A DNA stretch of 64,000 bases from Ktedonobacter racemifer DSM 44963 (GCF_000178855.1 NZ_ADVG01000001.1:1364001-1428000); one strand, 5' to 3'. Shown: positions 45,204 through 56,171, numbered from the stretch's first letter. The notes: a model not told the origin generated them from the letters alone. A program made the numbers and translations.

Positions 45204-45908
45204 CTATGAGATCACTGTCCCCACAAAGGACTCGCCATTGAGTGCCTTCTCAACGTTAGCCAGGTTATTGGCTTTCATATACATCACACGTAAACTCAGT
45301 TCTGAGGCCAACTTGGAGGCAATGGGATCAAAGGGAGCGCTCGCACCGGGAACCCAGGTATCACCTATCATGGAGCGATAATTCCTCCAGGAGATCTCCT
45401 CGATAGGCTTCGCCTCGGGATTCTGGCGTGGATCACTATCGTAAATATACTCTGTATTACTCAGTTTAAGAACAGAGGCAATGTTGTAGTCCTGGGCTAA
45501 TACGGTCGCGACATAATCTGTCGACCAGCCAGGCTTCCACCCTGCGGCGATAACAACAGGCTTGTCTGGCTTATGAATCAGGCTATAGTCCTTGATGATA
45601 GCGGGGTGCGCCAGGTCTTTAAAGACCGTGCGAAAGAGTTGCGCGTTCAAGCGCGTGGCATGGACTCCCAGCCAATCTAGATCTTCGTTATCAAGCGCGT
45701 GACCAGTAATCACCGCACCAGCGTCGCGATAGTTGCGCGCCAGCTTTCCCCCACCCACAAAGATAAAAAAGCGTCGCTGATATTCCTGCACCTGCTTGCG
45801 AATAAACAAGTTAAACTCTTTTAAGAACTCGACGTTGACGCCGCCATTGGGAACAATCATTGAGCCACCCAACTTAATAACGTGTGCTTCTTTATATTCA
45901 GGTGCCAT
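45204..45908 (-). CDS. pyrH: UMP kinase, archaeal-type amino acid kinase fold
   Basis: Probably phosphorylates UMP to UDP, the step that follows the pyr operon products. From ATG 45908 (MAPEYKEAHVIKLGG) it has 234 residues. Phosphate loop HVIKLGGSMIV, second Gly-rich motif FIFVGGGKLARNYRDAG, and IAAGWKPGWSTDYVATVLAQ and VLKLSNTEYIYDSDPRQNP fit the archaeal UMP kinase subgroup rather than the common hexameric bacterial PyrH. AGAGGAA precedes the ATG; the frame extends 71 codons upstream without a good site. Another amino acid kinase specificity is possible. Confidence 0.82.
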   Translation of the reverse strand: MAPEYKEAHVIKLGGSMIVPNGGVNVEFLKEFNLFIRKQVQEYQRRFFIFVGGGKLARNYRDAGAVITGHALDNEDLDWLGVHATRLNAQLFRTVFKDLAHPAIIKDYSLIHKPDKPVVIAAGWKPGWSTDYVATVLAQDYNIASVLKLSNTEYIYDSDPRQNPEAKPIEEISWRNYRSMIGDTWVPGASAPFDPIASKLASELSLRVMYMKANNLANVEKALNGESFVGTVIS

Positions 45909-46066
45909 GTGCAATTTTCCTCTGCATACTTCTTTGTGCGTATTCACTGGGTCATACGCCGCGGTGATTATATCACAAAAACTATGCCCACTGGCATAGC
46001 ACGTGGGCATAGGATATTCCATTTTGAGTATAGGTAAGGCAGCCAAATTGCCGCGCTCAACCAGAC

Positions 46067-48628
46067 TTATAAGCGTGGATCGACTGGCTCGCTCTCCAGG
46101 GCCAGAACCCCAAAGACGCATTCATGCACACCACGCAGCGGCTGCAAACGGACAAAGCGCTCTAGCGCCTCCACGCCAAGGGCGAATTCGCGCAAAGCCA
46201 TTGAACGCTTAGCTGACAGACCACGTTTCCGCAAACGCTCCAGGTACTCTGGTTCGCTATACTCTGGCCCGTAAATGATCCGCAGGTACTCCGGGCCGCG
46301 GCTCTTGATCGCGGGCTGCACCAGGCCGTGTTTCCCCTGGGCAATAAAGTTGAGCGGCTTGACGACCATGCCTTCACCACCACGCCCCGTCAGCTCCAGC
46401 CACCAGTCAATGCCTGTCTGGATGCTAGCCTCGTTCGTGAGATCCACGACCTGGTACGCCGTTGCCAGCAGGACTTGCTCATCCTGCGCGCAAATCTCGG
46501 CCACGGTCTGCATATGCCAGGTATGCTCACGCTCGAAGTAGGTCCTCCCCTCCGTTGCCAGGAGATGGAAGGGGGCCAGTTTCAGATCATTGAGCGAGGT
46601 AACCGGCCAGCAATAGTGACGATAAGCCTCGACATAACGCCCGGCCAGGTGCTCGCGCTGCTCATAGCGCTTGAGCAGGTCCCCAATCTCCACGCCATGC
46701 TCAGCCGCCTGGCGGAGCGAGGAAACAGCATTACCCAATGAAGCACGCGAGGCCGCACCAACCGCCGCGTATTGCTTCAGCAGCAGCGACTGTGCCTTGA
46801 CAGACCAGGGCATCAACTCACAATCCAGGCAGACCCAGTCGGTCTCAAAGCGCGTCCAGAAGTTGGCACGCTCCAGTGCCGCGCGCAAGCGCTGCAATAG
46901 TTCTGCCTCCAGGGATGCATCTTCAAAGAAGCGTCGTCCCGTACGCGTGTAGCAGATGCCGCTCCCCTCACCAATGACGCCGAAGCGTTGGCGCGCGACC
47001 TCTTCGTCTCGACAGACAATCACTACAGCGCGCGATCCCATGTGCTTCTCCTCGCAGATCACGCGCTCAATGCCTTCCTCACGATAGTAGGCAAAGGCCT
47101 CTCTGGGATGCTCCAGGAAGCCCGGCTCGCGGCTCGTCTCCGCAGGTGACATGGTTGGCGGCAGATATAACAGCCACTTGGGATTGGCAGCGAAACGGCT
47201 CATGATCTCCAGGGCCGCGACGGCGTTCTCTTCACGAATGGCCACGGTCTGCTTGAGCCGGGTAGGGATATAGCGTTTCCCCGATACATCCTCAATACCC
47301 AGCAGATCGTCATGTTGCTGCTGAGCCGAGAGCTTGGACTCCGGCACCTGAAGCGGGCGCACCGGGTCACTATAGGCCTGGAAGGCGGGTACCGTCACCA
47401 GCTCACGCTCAGGATAGCGCAACGCGATCAGCTTCCCGCCAAAGACACAACCACCATCGATATTAATAGTGTTGTTCAGCCACTCAGCCTCGGGAACGGG
47501 AGTATGCCCATAGACAACGAGGGCCTGGCCGCGATACTCCGCCGCCCAGTTATAGCGAACGGGGAGACCAAATTCGTCGGTCTCACCAGTCGTCTCGCCA
47601 TACAGGGCGAACTCACGCACGGCCCGCGAGGTACGCCCATGCATCTCGGCCTTCAGACCTGCGTGCGCGACAACAAGCTTGCCATCGTCGAGCACATAGT
47701 GGCTGATCAGGCTATCCAGGAACTTCTTGACCCGCGCGTGAAACTCCGGCGATTCCTTTTCCATTTGCTCTAGCGTCTCCGCCAGGCCATGCCGCACCTG
47801 GACGTTACGCCCATCCAGTTTGCGCCACAACTTGGCATCATGGTTGCCCGGCACACATAGCGCATTCCCCTGCTCAACCATATCCATGACCAGGCGTAAG
47901 ACCTCGGGCGTGGCCGGACCACGATCCACCAGGTCGCCAAGAAAGACGACCTTGCGCCCCTCAGGATGCGTGACGTGATAGGTCTTACCCTGCTCACCAA
48001 CCTCGCTGGTCACCTGGTAACCTAGCCGCTCCAGGAGCGTCTGTAGCTCCTCAAAGCAGCCATGCACATCGCCTATGATGTCAAAAGGACCATGCTCATC
48101 CTTGCGATTGTTCCAGACGCGCTCACGCTCGATCTCGACGGACGACACCTTCTCAGCGGAATCGAGAAAGTAGAGGTGATGAAAACCCTCGCGACGCAGT
48201 GAACCAAACGAGCGACGCATCTCGTTGAGCTGACGATGCACTACGTGTGGCCCAAACTGCCGGTCTGGACGCTGGCTGTTACGCTCATGGCAGAGCTTCT
48301 CAGGCAGGTTAAAGACGATGCCAACCGCCAGGGCATGGTACGTGCGCGCCAGCTCAAAGAGACGCTTACGATCCTCTGCTCTGACATTTGTAGCATCGAT
48401 AACTGTCAATTTACCGAGAGCAAGGCGCTTGCCCGCAATATAGTAGAGCACATCAAAGGCGTCGCTCGATATGGTCTGATCATTCTCGTCATCAGAGACC
48501 AGGCCACGGCAGAAGTCAGATGATATGGTCTCAGTCGGCTTAAAGTGAGTGCGCGCGAAGGTTGATTTTCCCGAGCCCGACGGCCCAATCAACACCACAA
48601 GACAGAACTCTGGAATAGTAATCTTCAT
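46067..48628 (-). CDS. pnkp: Polynucleotide kinase-phosphatase-ligase (bacterial Pnkp)
   Basis: End-healing and sealing enzyme of the bacterial RNA-repair system. From ATG 48628 (MKITIPEFCLVVLIG) the 853-residue protein has three modules: a 5' kinase with P-loop GPSGSGKST near 15; a calcineurin-like 2',3' phosphatase near 180-430 (DIIGDVHGC, FLGDLVDRGP, CVPGNHDAK, VVYGHTPVPE); and a C-terminal nucleotidyltransferase/ligase domain with the probable lysine in EEKHMGSRAVVIV. Length is close to the 870-residue Clostridium thermocellum protein. It lies 16 nt after hen1; Pnkp needs Hen1 to activate its ligase domain. Confidence 0.93.
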   Translation of the reverse strand: MKITIPEFCLVVLIGPSGSGKSTFARTHFKPTETISSDFCRGLVSDDENDQTISSDAFDVLYYIAGKRLALGKLTVIDATNVRAEDRKRLFELARTYHALAVGIVFNLPEKLCHERNSQRPDRQFGPHVVHRQLNEMRRSFGSLRREGFHHLYFLDSAEKVSSVEIERERVWNNRKDEHGPFDIIGDVHGCFEELQTLLERLGYQVTSEVGEQGKTYHVTHPEGRKVVFLGDLVDRGPATPEVLRLVMDMVEQGNALCVPGNHDAKLWRKLDGRNVQVRHGLAETLEQMEKESPEFHARVKKFLDSLISHYVLDDGKLVVAHAGLKAEMHGRTSRAVREFALYGETTGETDEFGLPVRYNWAAEYRGQALVVYGHTPVPEAEWLNNTINIDGGCVFGGKLIALRYPERELVTVPAFQAYSDPVRPLQVPESKLSAQQQHDDLLGIEDVSGKRYIPTRLKQTVAIREENAVAALEIMSRFAANPKWLLYLPPTMSPAETSREPGFLEHPREAFAYYREEGIERVICEEKHMGSRAVVIVCRDEEVARQRFGVIGEGSGICYTRTGRRFFEDASLEAELLQRLRAALERANFWTRFETDWVCLDCELMPWSVKAQSLLLKQYAAVGAASRASLGNAVSSLRQAAEHGVEIGDLLKRYEQREHLAGRYVEAYRHYCWPVTSLNDLKLAPFHLLATEGRTYFEREHTWHMQTVAEICAQDEQVLLATAYQVVDLTNEASIQTGIDWWLELTGRGGEGMVVKPLNFIAQGKHGLVQPAIKSRGPEYLRIIYGPEYSEPEYLERLRKRGLSAKRSMALREFALGVEALERFVRLQPLRGVHECVFGVLALESEPVDPRL

Positions 48629-48644
48629 TATATGTATTGCAACC

Positions 48645-50072
48645 TCAGGCGGTAAAAGATCGTTTTTCAAAAATGCCCATCTGCGAGATCGCGCCGACCT
48701 CGGTCTCCTCAGAGCCAACGGGCTGGAAGCGGACGCTATAGCCAAAGCGCTCGGCAACTCCCCTGCCCCAGGCCTCAAACTCCTGGCGCGTCCATTCAAA
48801 ACGGTGATCTTTATGGCGGAAGGTACCGGCCTGCCAGGTCTCGAACTTGACGTTATATTCGGCGTTGGGCGTAGTGATTACGACCAGGCCTGGTTGAGCA
48901 TATTCAAAAAGCACACGCTCAAAGGCGCTCAGGCGCGACATGTCCAGGTGCTCAATAACCTCAACAACCGCTGCGGCATCATAGCCCTTCAGGCGCTTGT
49001 CGCTATAGGTGAGCGCGCTATGCACCAGGCTGATACGCTCGCGCTGGCGGGGTGCAATATGATCAAAGTGCAGACGACGCCGCGCAATGGCAAGCGAACG
49101 ATACGAGACATCAAGGCCCAGGATATGCTCAAAGGACTTCTCTGTGAGCAGCATACGCAACAGCTTGCCCTCGCCACAACCCAGGTCGAGCACACGTTTG
49201 GCGCCACTCTGGCGTATGGTTTCAAAGGCCGCCTGCAAGCGCTGGTCATGGACTGAGACCTTCTTCTCGTCGCTTCCCTCTTGCTCCTCCGTGGTCCCAG
49301 CGGCCTCGTCCTCGTCGAGAACCTCTTCTTCTTCCTCAGAGACGCTGTCCTCGGCAACCAGGCGCGAGAGCGCATCGCGTGTAAGATCACGCCGATGCTT
49401 AAGATAGCGATAGGCGATCTGCTCGCGCTCAGGATGCGTCTCTAACCAGCCTTTGCCACGCGTCAGGAGCTTCTCAACCTCGTCATCCCCAATCCAGTAG
49501 TGCTTGCTGTGATCGAGGACCGGCACCAGCACATAGAGGTGTGACAGGAGATCACTCAGGCGTTGCTGCCCCTCCAGGGTCACGGTGTAGTAATGGCTCT
49601 GGCCCCACTCGCTAAATTGCTCATCAAGCGTATATGGCTCAATGGTCAGGCTATAGCCAAGCGGCTCAAATAAACGCCTGAGCCAGTCCTCGCCCGCGCG
49701 ACAGGGAATCACAGAGAGAGTCGCTTTCAGCGGGATAGCCGTCTCTACCAATTCTGGTCGCTGCTTACAGCGCCCATTAAGGGCAGTACCAAAGACTTCG
49801 GAGAGCGCGACGCTCAGAAATGAGGAGGCTACATATGGGCGATCATTTACATACTGATCCAGTGACTGCCCCTTATCGCGTCCGCGTACCAGTTGCACGG
49901 CGTCGATATCCAGCAGTAGCGCGGCGGTACATTGCTCTTCGCTTGCCTCGGGATAAAAGACATGCGCCTTCCCAAAGTTGAGAGAGAAAGTCTGCGCGTG
50001 CGCGGGATTTTTGTGCAGTAAGTATCCTAAATCTGTAGCGGGTTGATGGGTGGTTGTAAGTGTAAGTAGCAT
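48645..50072 (-). CDS. hen1: Hen1 RNA 3'-terminal ribose 2'-O-methyltransferase
   Basis: Methylates the 2'-OH at a repaired RNA 3' end so that it cannot be cleaved again at the same place, and its N-terminal domain activates the Pnkp ligase. 475 residues from ATG 50072 (MLLTLTTTHQPATDLGYLL). The N-terminal domain spans about 1-240, an acidic linker (SVSEEEEEVLDEDEAAG) about 250-285, and the methyltransferase about 300-475. The SAM motif is RVLDLGCGEGKLLR; the metal-binding signature EVIEHLD with FRHKDHRFEW is characteristic of Hen1. It is followed directly by pnkp. Confidence 0.93.
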   Translation of the reverse strand: MLLTLTTTHQPATDLGYLLHKNPAHAQTFSLNFGKAHVFYPEASEEQCTAALLLDIDAVQLVRGRDKGQSLDQYVNDRPYVASSFLSVALSEVFGTALNGRCKQRPELVETAIPLKATLSVIPCRAGEDWLRRLFEPLGYSLTIEPYTLDEQFSEWGQSHYYTVTLEGQQRLSDLLSHLYVLVPVLDHSKHYWIGDDEVEKLLTRGKGWLETHPEREQIAYRYLKHRRDLTRDALSRLVAEDSVSEEEEEVLDEDEAAGTTEEQEGSDEKKVSVHDQRLQAAFETIRQSGAKRVLDLGCGEGKLLRMLLTEKSFEHILGLDVSYRSLAIARRRLHFDHIAPRQRERISLVHSALTYSDKRLKGYDAAAVVEVIEHLDMSRLSAFERVLFEYAQPGLVVITTPNAEYNVKFETWQAGTFRHKDHRFEWTRQEFEAWGRGVAERFGYSVRFQPVGSEETEVGAISQMGIFEKRSFTA

Positions 50073-50282
50073 AGCACGTCTACATGTTCCAGCCTGTTCA
50101 GGCCTTTCTATGCGCACCGTCACGATTCAAGCTACACAAACGAGCATATCCGCACGGAGGCATATATCGACAAATTTTGATCATTATACCAGGGGCTGAA
50201 ACATGGTACAACCGCCTTGACAAAGACATGCATCTAACTACACAATAAAAGAAGTCATGCCAGAGGAGAGGGAACACGTTTC

Positions 50283-52691
50283 ATGGACTCTCTATCCAGG
50301 CGTGGGCCGAAACGCCCACACTCAATCGTCAAACGCTTCTGCCGCCAGTGTCAACGCTTGCACGCCCAGATAGCAGGCGCGATAACCGGCGACCTGCCAT
50401 ATGAGGAGCGCTCCGCCCTGGCGCTACGCCTTCTACTACGCCTGGCAACACTCTATTTTCTGCAAAAGGCGGACTTCCTGGAGGCAGATCCCGATTATAT
50501 GCGCCACAGCCTGGAGCAGCATCAGGAGCACCATGATGAGCCAGATACCTATTACTCGCAGTATTTCCTCCCGCTGCTGGCGACGCTTCTCGGCGGATCG
50601 TCACAAGACGCGCGGTTTCATGCTCTTCCCCATCTTCCTCTCCCGCTCTTTCGTCTTTCTCCCCTGGAACAGCTAATGGGGCTGGCTGATAGCGCCTTTC
50701 AGGCGGTCTACGACCTTTTTGATACCTATACCTGGCAGCTTGCCAGGCAGCCATTTGACACACAAAGCCTCACGCCTGTTGCGCTGTCCTGCCTGTACGA
50801 GCAACACCTCAATCAGAAGAAGATGGGGGCCTACTATACCAGCGAGGATATTGCATACTATATAGCCTGCAATACGCTTATCCCTTATCTCTTAGAGACT
50901 CTCGCGAAGCGCCTCTCTCCTTCCGCTCTTCACGCTATGCTGGCGCTCCCCCTGCGCCACTTCACTCCCTCGCGTTACCTGCCAGCGGCACTCCAGGAGC
51001 CAAACTTTCTCCCCCTGGAAACAGCTTTTGAACATACTATGCGCCACGCACACCTGATACAGCTGAAAACACACCTGGAACACGAAGGTATCGCAACGCC
51101 CATGGAACTTGTCACCAGTAATCTGGATGCGCGCCAATTTCTGCTGGATGCCCTTACGCTATGTGAGGATGTTGAGGCCCTCCTGGCCTTCTACGATATT
51201 CTTGAGCATGTAAGCGTCCTGGATCCCACTTGCGGTTGTGGGGCCTTTCTCTGCGCCGCTCTTGATCTCCTCCAGGTGCTCTATAGCGCCTGCCTGCAAC
51301 GCCTATGCGCCTTCACCTCCCCACGCTGCCAGGAGCTTCGCGCCTCCGTGACCAGTTCGCCCGGCAGGGACTATTTCGTGCTACACGCCATCCTTACCCA
51401 TAATCTGTATGGCATTGATCTTTTAGAGGAGGCAACGACTATCTGTCAGCACCAGCTTTTACTGGCACTGCTAGCGTGCGCGCCTCCCTCCGCTCGTCAG
51501 CCGCTCCCGCCCAACTTAGAAGAGCATATTCGTTCTGGCGATATCCTCTCTGATAGCATGCCCGCCTTCTCCTGGCCCTCGTTCTTTCCTCAGGTTATGG
51601 CACGCGGCGGCTTTGATATCGTTCTCGGCAACCCGCCTTACCTGGAGCTACAACGCGCTCCGGCCAGCCTGCTTGATCAGCCTCCACCCTCCAGGGCGCC
51701 GACCTATGGAAATCTCTACGCGGAGGTACTCCTACGCGCTTTACAGCTCAGCCGCGCCGATCAGAGCTATCTTGGCTTGCTTGTCCCCTTGAGCCTCTGC
51801 GGCAGTCCACGCTTCGCCTCGCTCCGCGCCCTGTTACGCCAATCCTCAGCCACACTCTGGCTCGCGCATTTTGAGATCTTTCCCTGCCGCCTCTTTGAGG
51901 GCGCCTTTCAGCGCCTTACCCTGCTCCTCGCACGACGCGACACATCCGCCGCGCACCAAACTTATAGCACCCGCATCCAGCGCTGGTATGCCTCTGAACG
52001 CCCCCAGCTCATTGAGCTGATTCACTATACGCCCCTGGATAGCGCGCCAGCCACCACGACCTTTCTGAAGTTGGCCGCGCCTCCTCATGCCCAGATTTTG
52101 CATACACTGGCGCGTCTCTCCGACCAGATGGCACTTGGCTCACTGCTGGCGCCTGGCTGTACGCCCTACTTTGTGTATTACCAGGAGGCTACCAACTATT
52201 GGACGAAGGCCGTATGCCATATTCCCTTCTACAAAAAGAATGGGGTGCTTATGACACCTCCGCATGGCCGCTTCCTCTACTTCTCCTCTGAGTCACTGGC
52301 ACGCGTGGTTATGGCTGTGATGAATAGTTCGCTCTTCTATACCTGGTTCGCGACCCACTCGGATGGCTTTCACCTGACACATACTCTGGTCAAGGCCTTC
52401 CCTTTACCCCGCGACCTCCTCGATAGCGCTCAACTCCAGGAGCTCGCCCTTGCACTGGAACACGATATTCTCCGCCACGCACACTACAGTACTCGCCATA
52501 CGCGCGAGAATGTACAACATACGCACGCGGGCCTGCGTATTGAGCTGATGGAATACATGCTCTCCCGCTCACGCCCTTTACTTGACCAGATCGATACGCT
52601 TCTGGCCGAGTTCTATGGCTTTACGGCAGAAGAGCTATCATTCCTCTTGCACTACGATCAGAAATATCGCGCCGCCCACGATGGGGTATAG
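50283..52691 (+). CDS. N6-adenine DNA methyltransferase, Eco57I-like
   Basis: An 802-residue protein with a class I SAM DNA methylase core. MGAYYTSEDIAYYIACNTL near residue 190 precedes motif I (VLDPTCGCGAFLCAALDLL near 315), and motif IV is FDIVLGNPPYLELQ near 450, an amino-methyltransferase of the adenine type. The 180-residue N-terminus and 300-residue C-terminus could carry target recognition. No nuclease motif such as PD-(D/E)xK was recognised. It resembles type IIG or PglX-like methylases but is shorter than BREX PglX, and no other BREX, DISARM or R-M gene is adjacent. GAGGAGAGGG is upstream of the ATG. Divergent from hen1. Confidence 0.82.
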   Translation: MDSLSRRGPKRPHSIVKRFCRQCQRLHAQIAGAITGDLPYEERSALALRLLLRLATLYFLQKADFLEADPDYMRHSLEQHQEHHDEPDTYYSQYFLPLLATLLGGSSQDARFHALPHLPLPLFRLSPLEQLMGLADSAFQAVYDLFDTYTWQLARQPFDTQSLTPVALSCLYEQHLNQKKMGAYYTSEDIAYYIACNTLIPYLLETLAKRLSPSALHAMLALPLRHFTPSRYLPAALQEPNFLPLETAFEHTMRHAHLIQLKTHLEHEGIATPMELVTSNLDARQFLLDALTLCEDVEALLAFYDILEHVSVLDPTCGCGAFLCAALDLLQVLYSACLQRLCAFTSPRCQELRASVTSSPGRDYFVLHAILTHNLYGIDLLEEATTICQHQLLLALLACAPPSARQPLPPNLEEHIRSGDILSDSMPAFSWPSFFPQVMARGGFDIVLGNPPYLELQRAPASLLDQPPPSRAPTYGNLYAEVLLRALQLSRADQSYLGLLVPLSLCGSPRFASLRALLRQSSATLWLAHFEIFPCRLFEGAFQRLTLLLARRDTSAAHQTYSTRIQRWYASERPQLIELIHYTPLDSAPATTTFLKLAAPPHAQILHTLARLSDQMALGSLLAPGCTPYFVYYQEATNYWTKAVCHIPFYKKNGVLMTPPHGRFLYFSSESLARVVMAVMNSSLFYTWFATHSDGFHLTHTLVKAFPLPRDLLDSAQLQELALALEHDILRHAHYSTRHTRENVQHTHAGLRIELMEYMLSRSRPLLDQIDTLLAEFYGFTAEELSFLLHYDQKYRAAHDGV

Positions 52692-52781
52692 CTGGTCCTA
52701 CCCGATTGGATAAAATGTCATACAAACAGTACAACTATAGTTCCAAAAAAACCAGAGCGTTTTGTAACGAAAGAGAGCGTT

Positions 52782-54065
52782 CTATTGACCGCTTGCCTTC
52801 ACTACTTTCCGCTTGCTTTTTGGTTTAGTGAGGGGAATGACAACCCTCACCGGATGGACTACCAGGGATGCAAGCACCCCCTTACCACCCTCTACCCCCT
52901 CCAACCCGAAGGCATCGGAGGCTACTTTGCGTATGATGTTGCCTGCACCGTTCACGTCGGCATTGAGCGTGCGCCCATCCGATGCACGGTAGAGCCCGCG
53001 CATCACACGCCTCCCGCTAAACGCGTGTTTCTCACTATTATTATCTGGGTCACGCACGGGCAGCGGATCCAGGTCAAGCAAACTGGCTTTAGACGTGTAG
53101 GATTCCTCGGTGATCACAACACGAATGCCAACCAGGTGCGCCTTGTAGGTCAACAAGTCGATAAAGCGAACGTGGGGAATCTGGACAAAGTGCTGATTGT
53201 TCCGCTTGCCCAGGTTCGCCTCTTGCTTCCAGGCATCATTCTTGCCGATACACAACACGCCTATCTGCTCTTTCACCAACAGATCAATAATTCGCTTGCT
53301 GGCGGTGTGCATGTAGTGGTCGATGCGCCGGTTCCGCTTATTCGTCAGTCGCTCCATGCGCCTCGTTGTCCCCGTCTGACCGAGCTTGCTTTGGAGGTCC
53401 GCCCTCCGCTTATTGTAGAATTGGTTCACGCTTTTCACTGGGCGCCCGTTAACAATGACTGGCCGAAAGCCAGGCTTGTTTGAAGTTAGCGCTACCAGAT
53501 TCTGCACGCCAATATCTATGCCAGCGTAGTAGTCAGGATTCACATCGGCCTGTTTGACCTCTTTCTTGTACACAATCTCAACGACATAAAAGCCGTTGCG
53601 GGGGACGATGCGGACTTGATCAATGGTCTTTTGCTTTGTTTGCACCTCGATAGCAAGCTTAGAAGGTTGCACGATTCCGCGTTCCAAGCCTTTACTGCTG
53701 ATAGCCTGGATAGTATACACCAGGATGTTGCGGCCTTCCGCCTTGTGCTTATACTTCGGGATTTTTGGGCGTCCCTGGAACTTGGACGGATCTTCCTTAT
53801 AGGCCATTAGCGCCTCGAAGAAGCTTTCCCAATTGTTGTCTAGCAGCATCAGGACTTGCTGACTGACCTTTGCCGGAAGGGCTTTGTAGGCCTCGTGCGG
53901 CTGCATTCTCCGCTGTACCTCGTTATAGTCGAGATACTTACCTTCGTGGATGAAGGATTGACGGATCTCGTACAAAGCCGCGTTGTACAGGTTCTTCGAC
54001 TTGAACGCCGCCTCATCGATGACGGCATACTCTGCTCAGAGGGAGATTGTTCGCTTTTGAGACAC
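52782..54065 (-). pseudogene. tnpB: tnpB with an early in-frame opal codon
   Basis: IS200/IS605-family TnpB, near relative of the copy at 37.2 kb. The natural start is probably GTG 54065, with GAGGAGAGAG upstream. Codon 10 is TGA: MSQKRTISL*AEYAVIDEAAF, where the relative reads through (CKGDSRYTAIDAASF). Thereafter the frame is clean to 52782, 427 codons in all, with RuvC-I GIDIGVQNLVALTSN and the last Asp in LNADVNGAGNI. Only a shortened product from TTG 53975 would be possible without readthrough. No tnpA accompanies it. Confidence 0.85.
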
Positions 54066-54091
54066 GTTACTCTCTCCTCATCCCTCTTTCG

Positions 54092-56018
54092 TTACTTCAC
54101 TGCCAGAAAAGCGGGAACACCTGCGACAGTGACTCGCATCACCGCTGGGCCCCACCAAGCGTTACGCCCAAGTCGATCATACCAACTCCAGCGATGATGC
54201 GAGCGGACGGCACGCGGTGAGCGCTGTGGAGGGGAAATGTTCTTTGGAATGTCAGGCAGTGGAACAATCTCGACATGTTGTCTGCGCCAGTGGGTCATCC
54301 ATGTTCTGCGAAGCATCCGCCCCGCGACATCCACCCATTGCGTTGCTGCTAGGATTCCAGACGTGGGTTCTACGCATGAAGGTGCAGGCAAAAGACGACG
54401 AACAGCACTGACGCGACGAGCACGATTCCCTTTGGCTTTTCGAGCCAGACATTGCTCACGCAGAGGGCAGCACAAGCAATCTTCTTGGAGGGCTACATAG
54501 ACAGCTCGTTGAGAGAAGGCGTTCTCCTGGCGCACTTCGCTCAACCAGAGAGATTTTCCTGCAGGACATTGCAGCATCCCGTTCTCTTGTAAGGTGAAGG
54601 CATCTGCTCCGAAACCACCACGCGCCCATCCCCCACCTTTCGCCTGCTGCCAAGGGCCATATTCTTCAGAGAGACGTTCCGACACCACTATGTGTGCTGG
54701 AGATTCCTTCGAGGAGGTCCACTCAATTTCGCGCATTTGTTGTCCCTGCATGCCATGTCCGAGCACGAGCCGAAGGTTCCATATCCATTGGCACGCGATT
54801 TGCCAGAGGGCTACGCCCACACTCTGAGTAGCAACACCAGCGATCCGGGTCGTTTTCGACATCTTCATCTGCGAGCACCGCTTCAAACGCCCCACGTCCA
54901 TGATACAGGTCCAGCACGTCCTCCACCAGAAATCTTTCGACATCAAGGGTCGTCATGAAGAGTTCATAGACCCACTCATTGATGCGCTTTCCCACCGAAA
55001 TCGACTTTTCAGGTGCAGGCGCTTGATGTCGGACAACAATCACGCGAACTTGAGGGAAGTCTTCCCCTGGTTGAAGCCAGCCTCCATCAAAGAGCTCAAC
55101 GACCTCACCCGTGTTTATGCTCGTCATGTTTGCCGTTGGTGCATGAACCAGGACACCTTGAATCTGGGGATGCTCCAAGATCTGATATCCTCTCCCTCGT
55201 GTCACGAGGTGCACACCAGCCAGGATGATTTGCGCGATCACCGCCGCGTCGCCATATTGCCCATCGAGACGGACTAAGGCCACCTCTGATGTGAGCGCAA
55301 AAGTTTTCACGTAGGAGGTGATCGCCTGAAGTGCTGAAGCAAGTTCGTCACGATAGTCACCATTCCCTTTCCCTGAATATGTCCCGATCCATTGACGAGT
55401 ATGCATTTGAAGAGCGGTGGTACGTGTACGTACCACCTCACCTCGCTTGCGCCCTTTGTAACCAGGCGCACAGACCGCATCAAGACGGCGTCGCGTAGCG
55501 GGAAGTTCAGGACCACAAGGTAACGCTCGTTGCCGTGCGGCCTGACGCGTGGCATCTACATCAAAAACAATGCAGCGGTGACCCTGGCGATCCCACAATC
55601 CGCCGATACTCTCCAAGGTCCAGCCATCAGTGAAAGCATGGTGCTGGAAGAGTGCACGGAAGGTCTCCAAGCAAGGACGATCTACATCGGCTAAGAAGCG
55701 ACTCAAGCTAGAACGATGAGGAAGACATCTGCGCCCAAACAATGCCATGAACTCCGTCTCGAAAGGCTCTATGCGCTCAAAGAAGTCTGCTAACGTCCGC
55801 TCGCCGCTGATTGCATAACCTATCAGCAAGGCAAGAAAATCGATGGGTTCATAGCTGTCAAAACGTCCGCGCACCAAACGCACCTCATGAGCAAACACAT
55901 CAAGCAGACCATTCGCTGCGAGGTGCTGAACAATGATGACCACTTCAGCGAACCAGATTGGTACCGAGGGGCGATCTACAGGAGATGTGTGGACTTGAAT
56001 GCAAGCGTTGGGTATCAT
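54092..56018 (-). pseudogene. DDE transposase, frameshifted
   Basis: From ATG 56018 (MIPNACIQVHTS, with AAGGAGGT upstream) a DDE-type transposase is read to about 54825, with RCIVFDVDATRQAARQRAL and VALVRLDGQYGDAAVIAQI as likely catalytic strands. Near DVENDPDRWC the frame shifts; the second frame continues ...ALWQIACQWIWNLRLVLGHG to the stop at 54092. No slippery heptamer is evident at the crossing, so I regard it as a mutation rather than programmed shifting. The family is uncertain (IS4/IS1380-like). It lies directly upstream of the opal tnpB. Confidence 0.75.
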
Positions 56019-56171
56019 AGGTAGAGAGACCTCCTTCTGAGAGAAGATTTTGTTCCTTCTCATTAGAGATCTCTTTTTCTTTCTGCTGCTAGCTTGCTGT
56101 GATCTCGTTGCGCATCCCGTGGGAAGACCCATGAAGCGTGCAAATTTACACCCCTGATCTACTAACGCAAT

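Noticed and set aside
54800..54946. Programmed frameshift in the transposase
   Set aside because: No slippery heptamer or following pseudoknot is apparent at the point where the frames cross; mutation is simpler.
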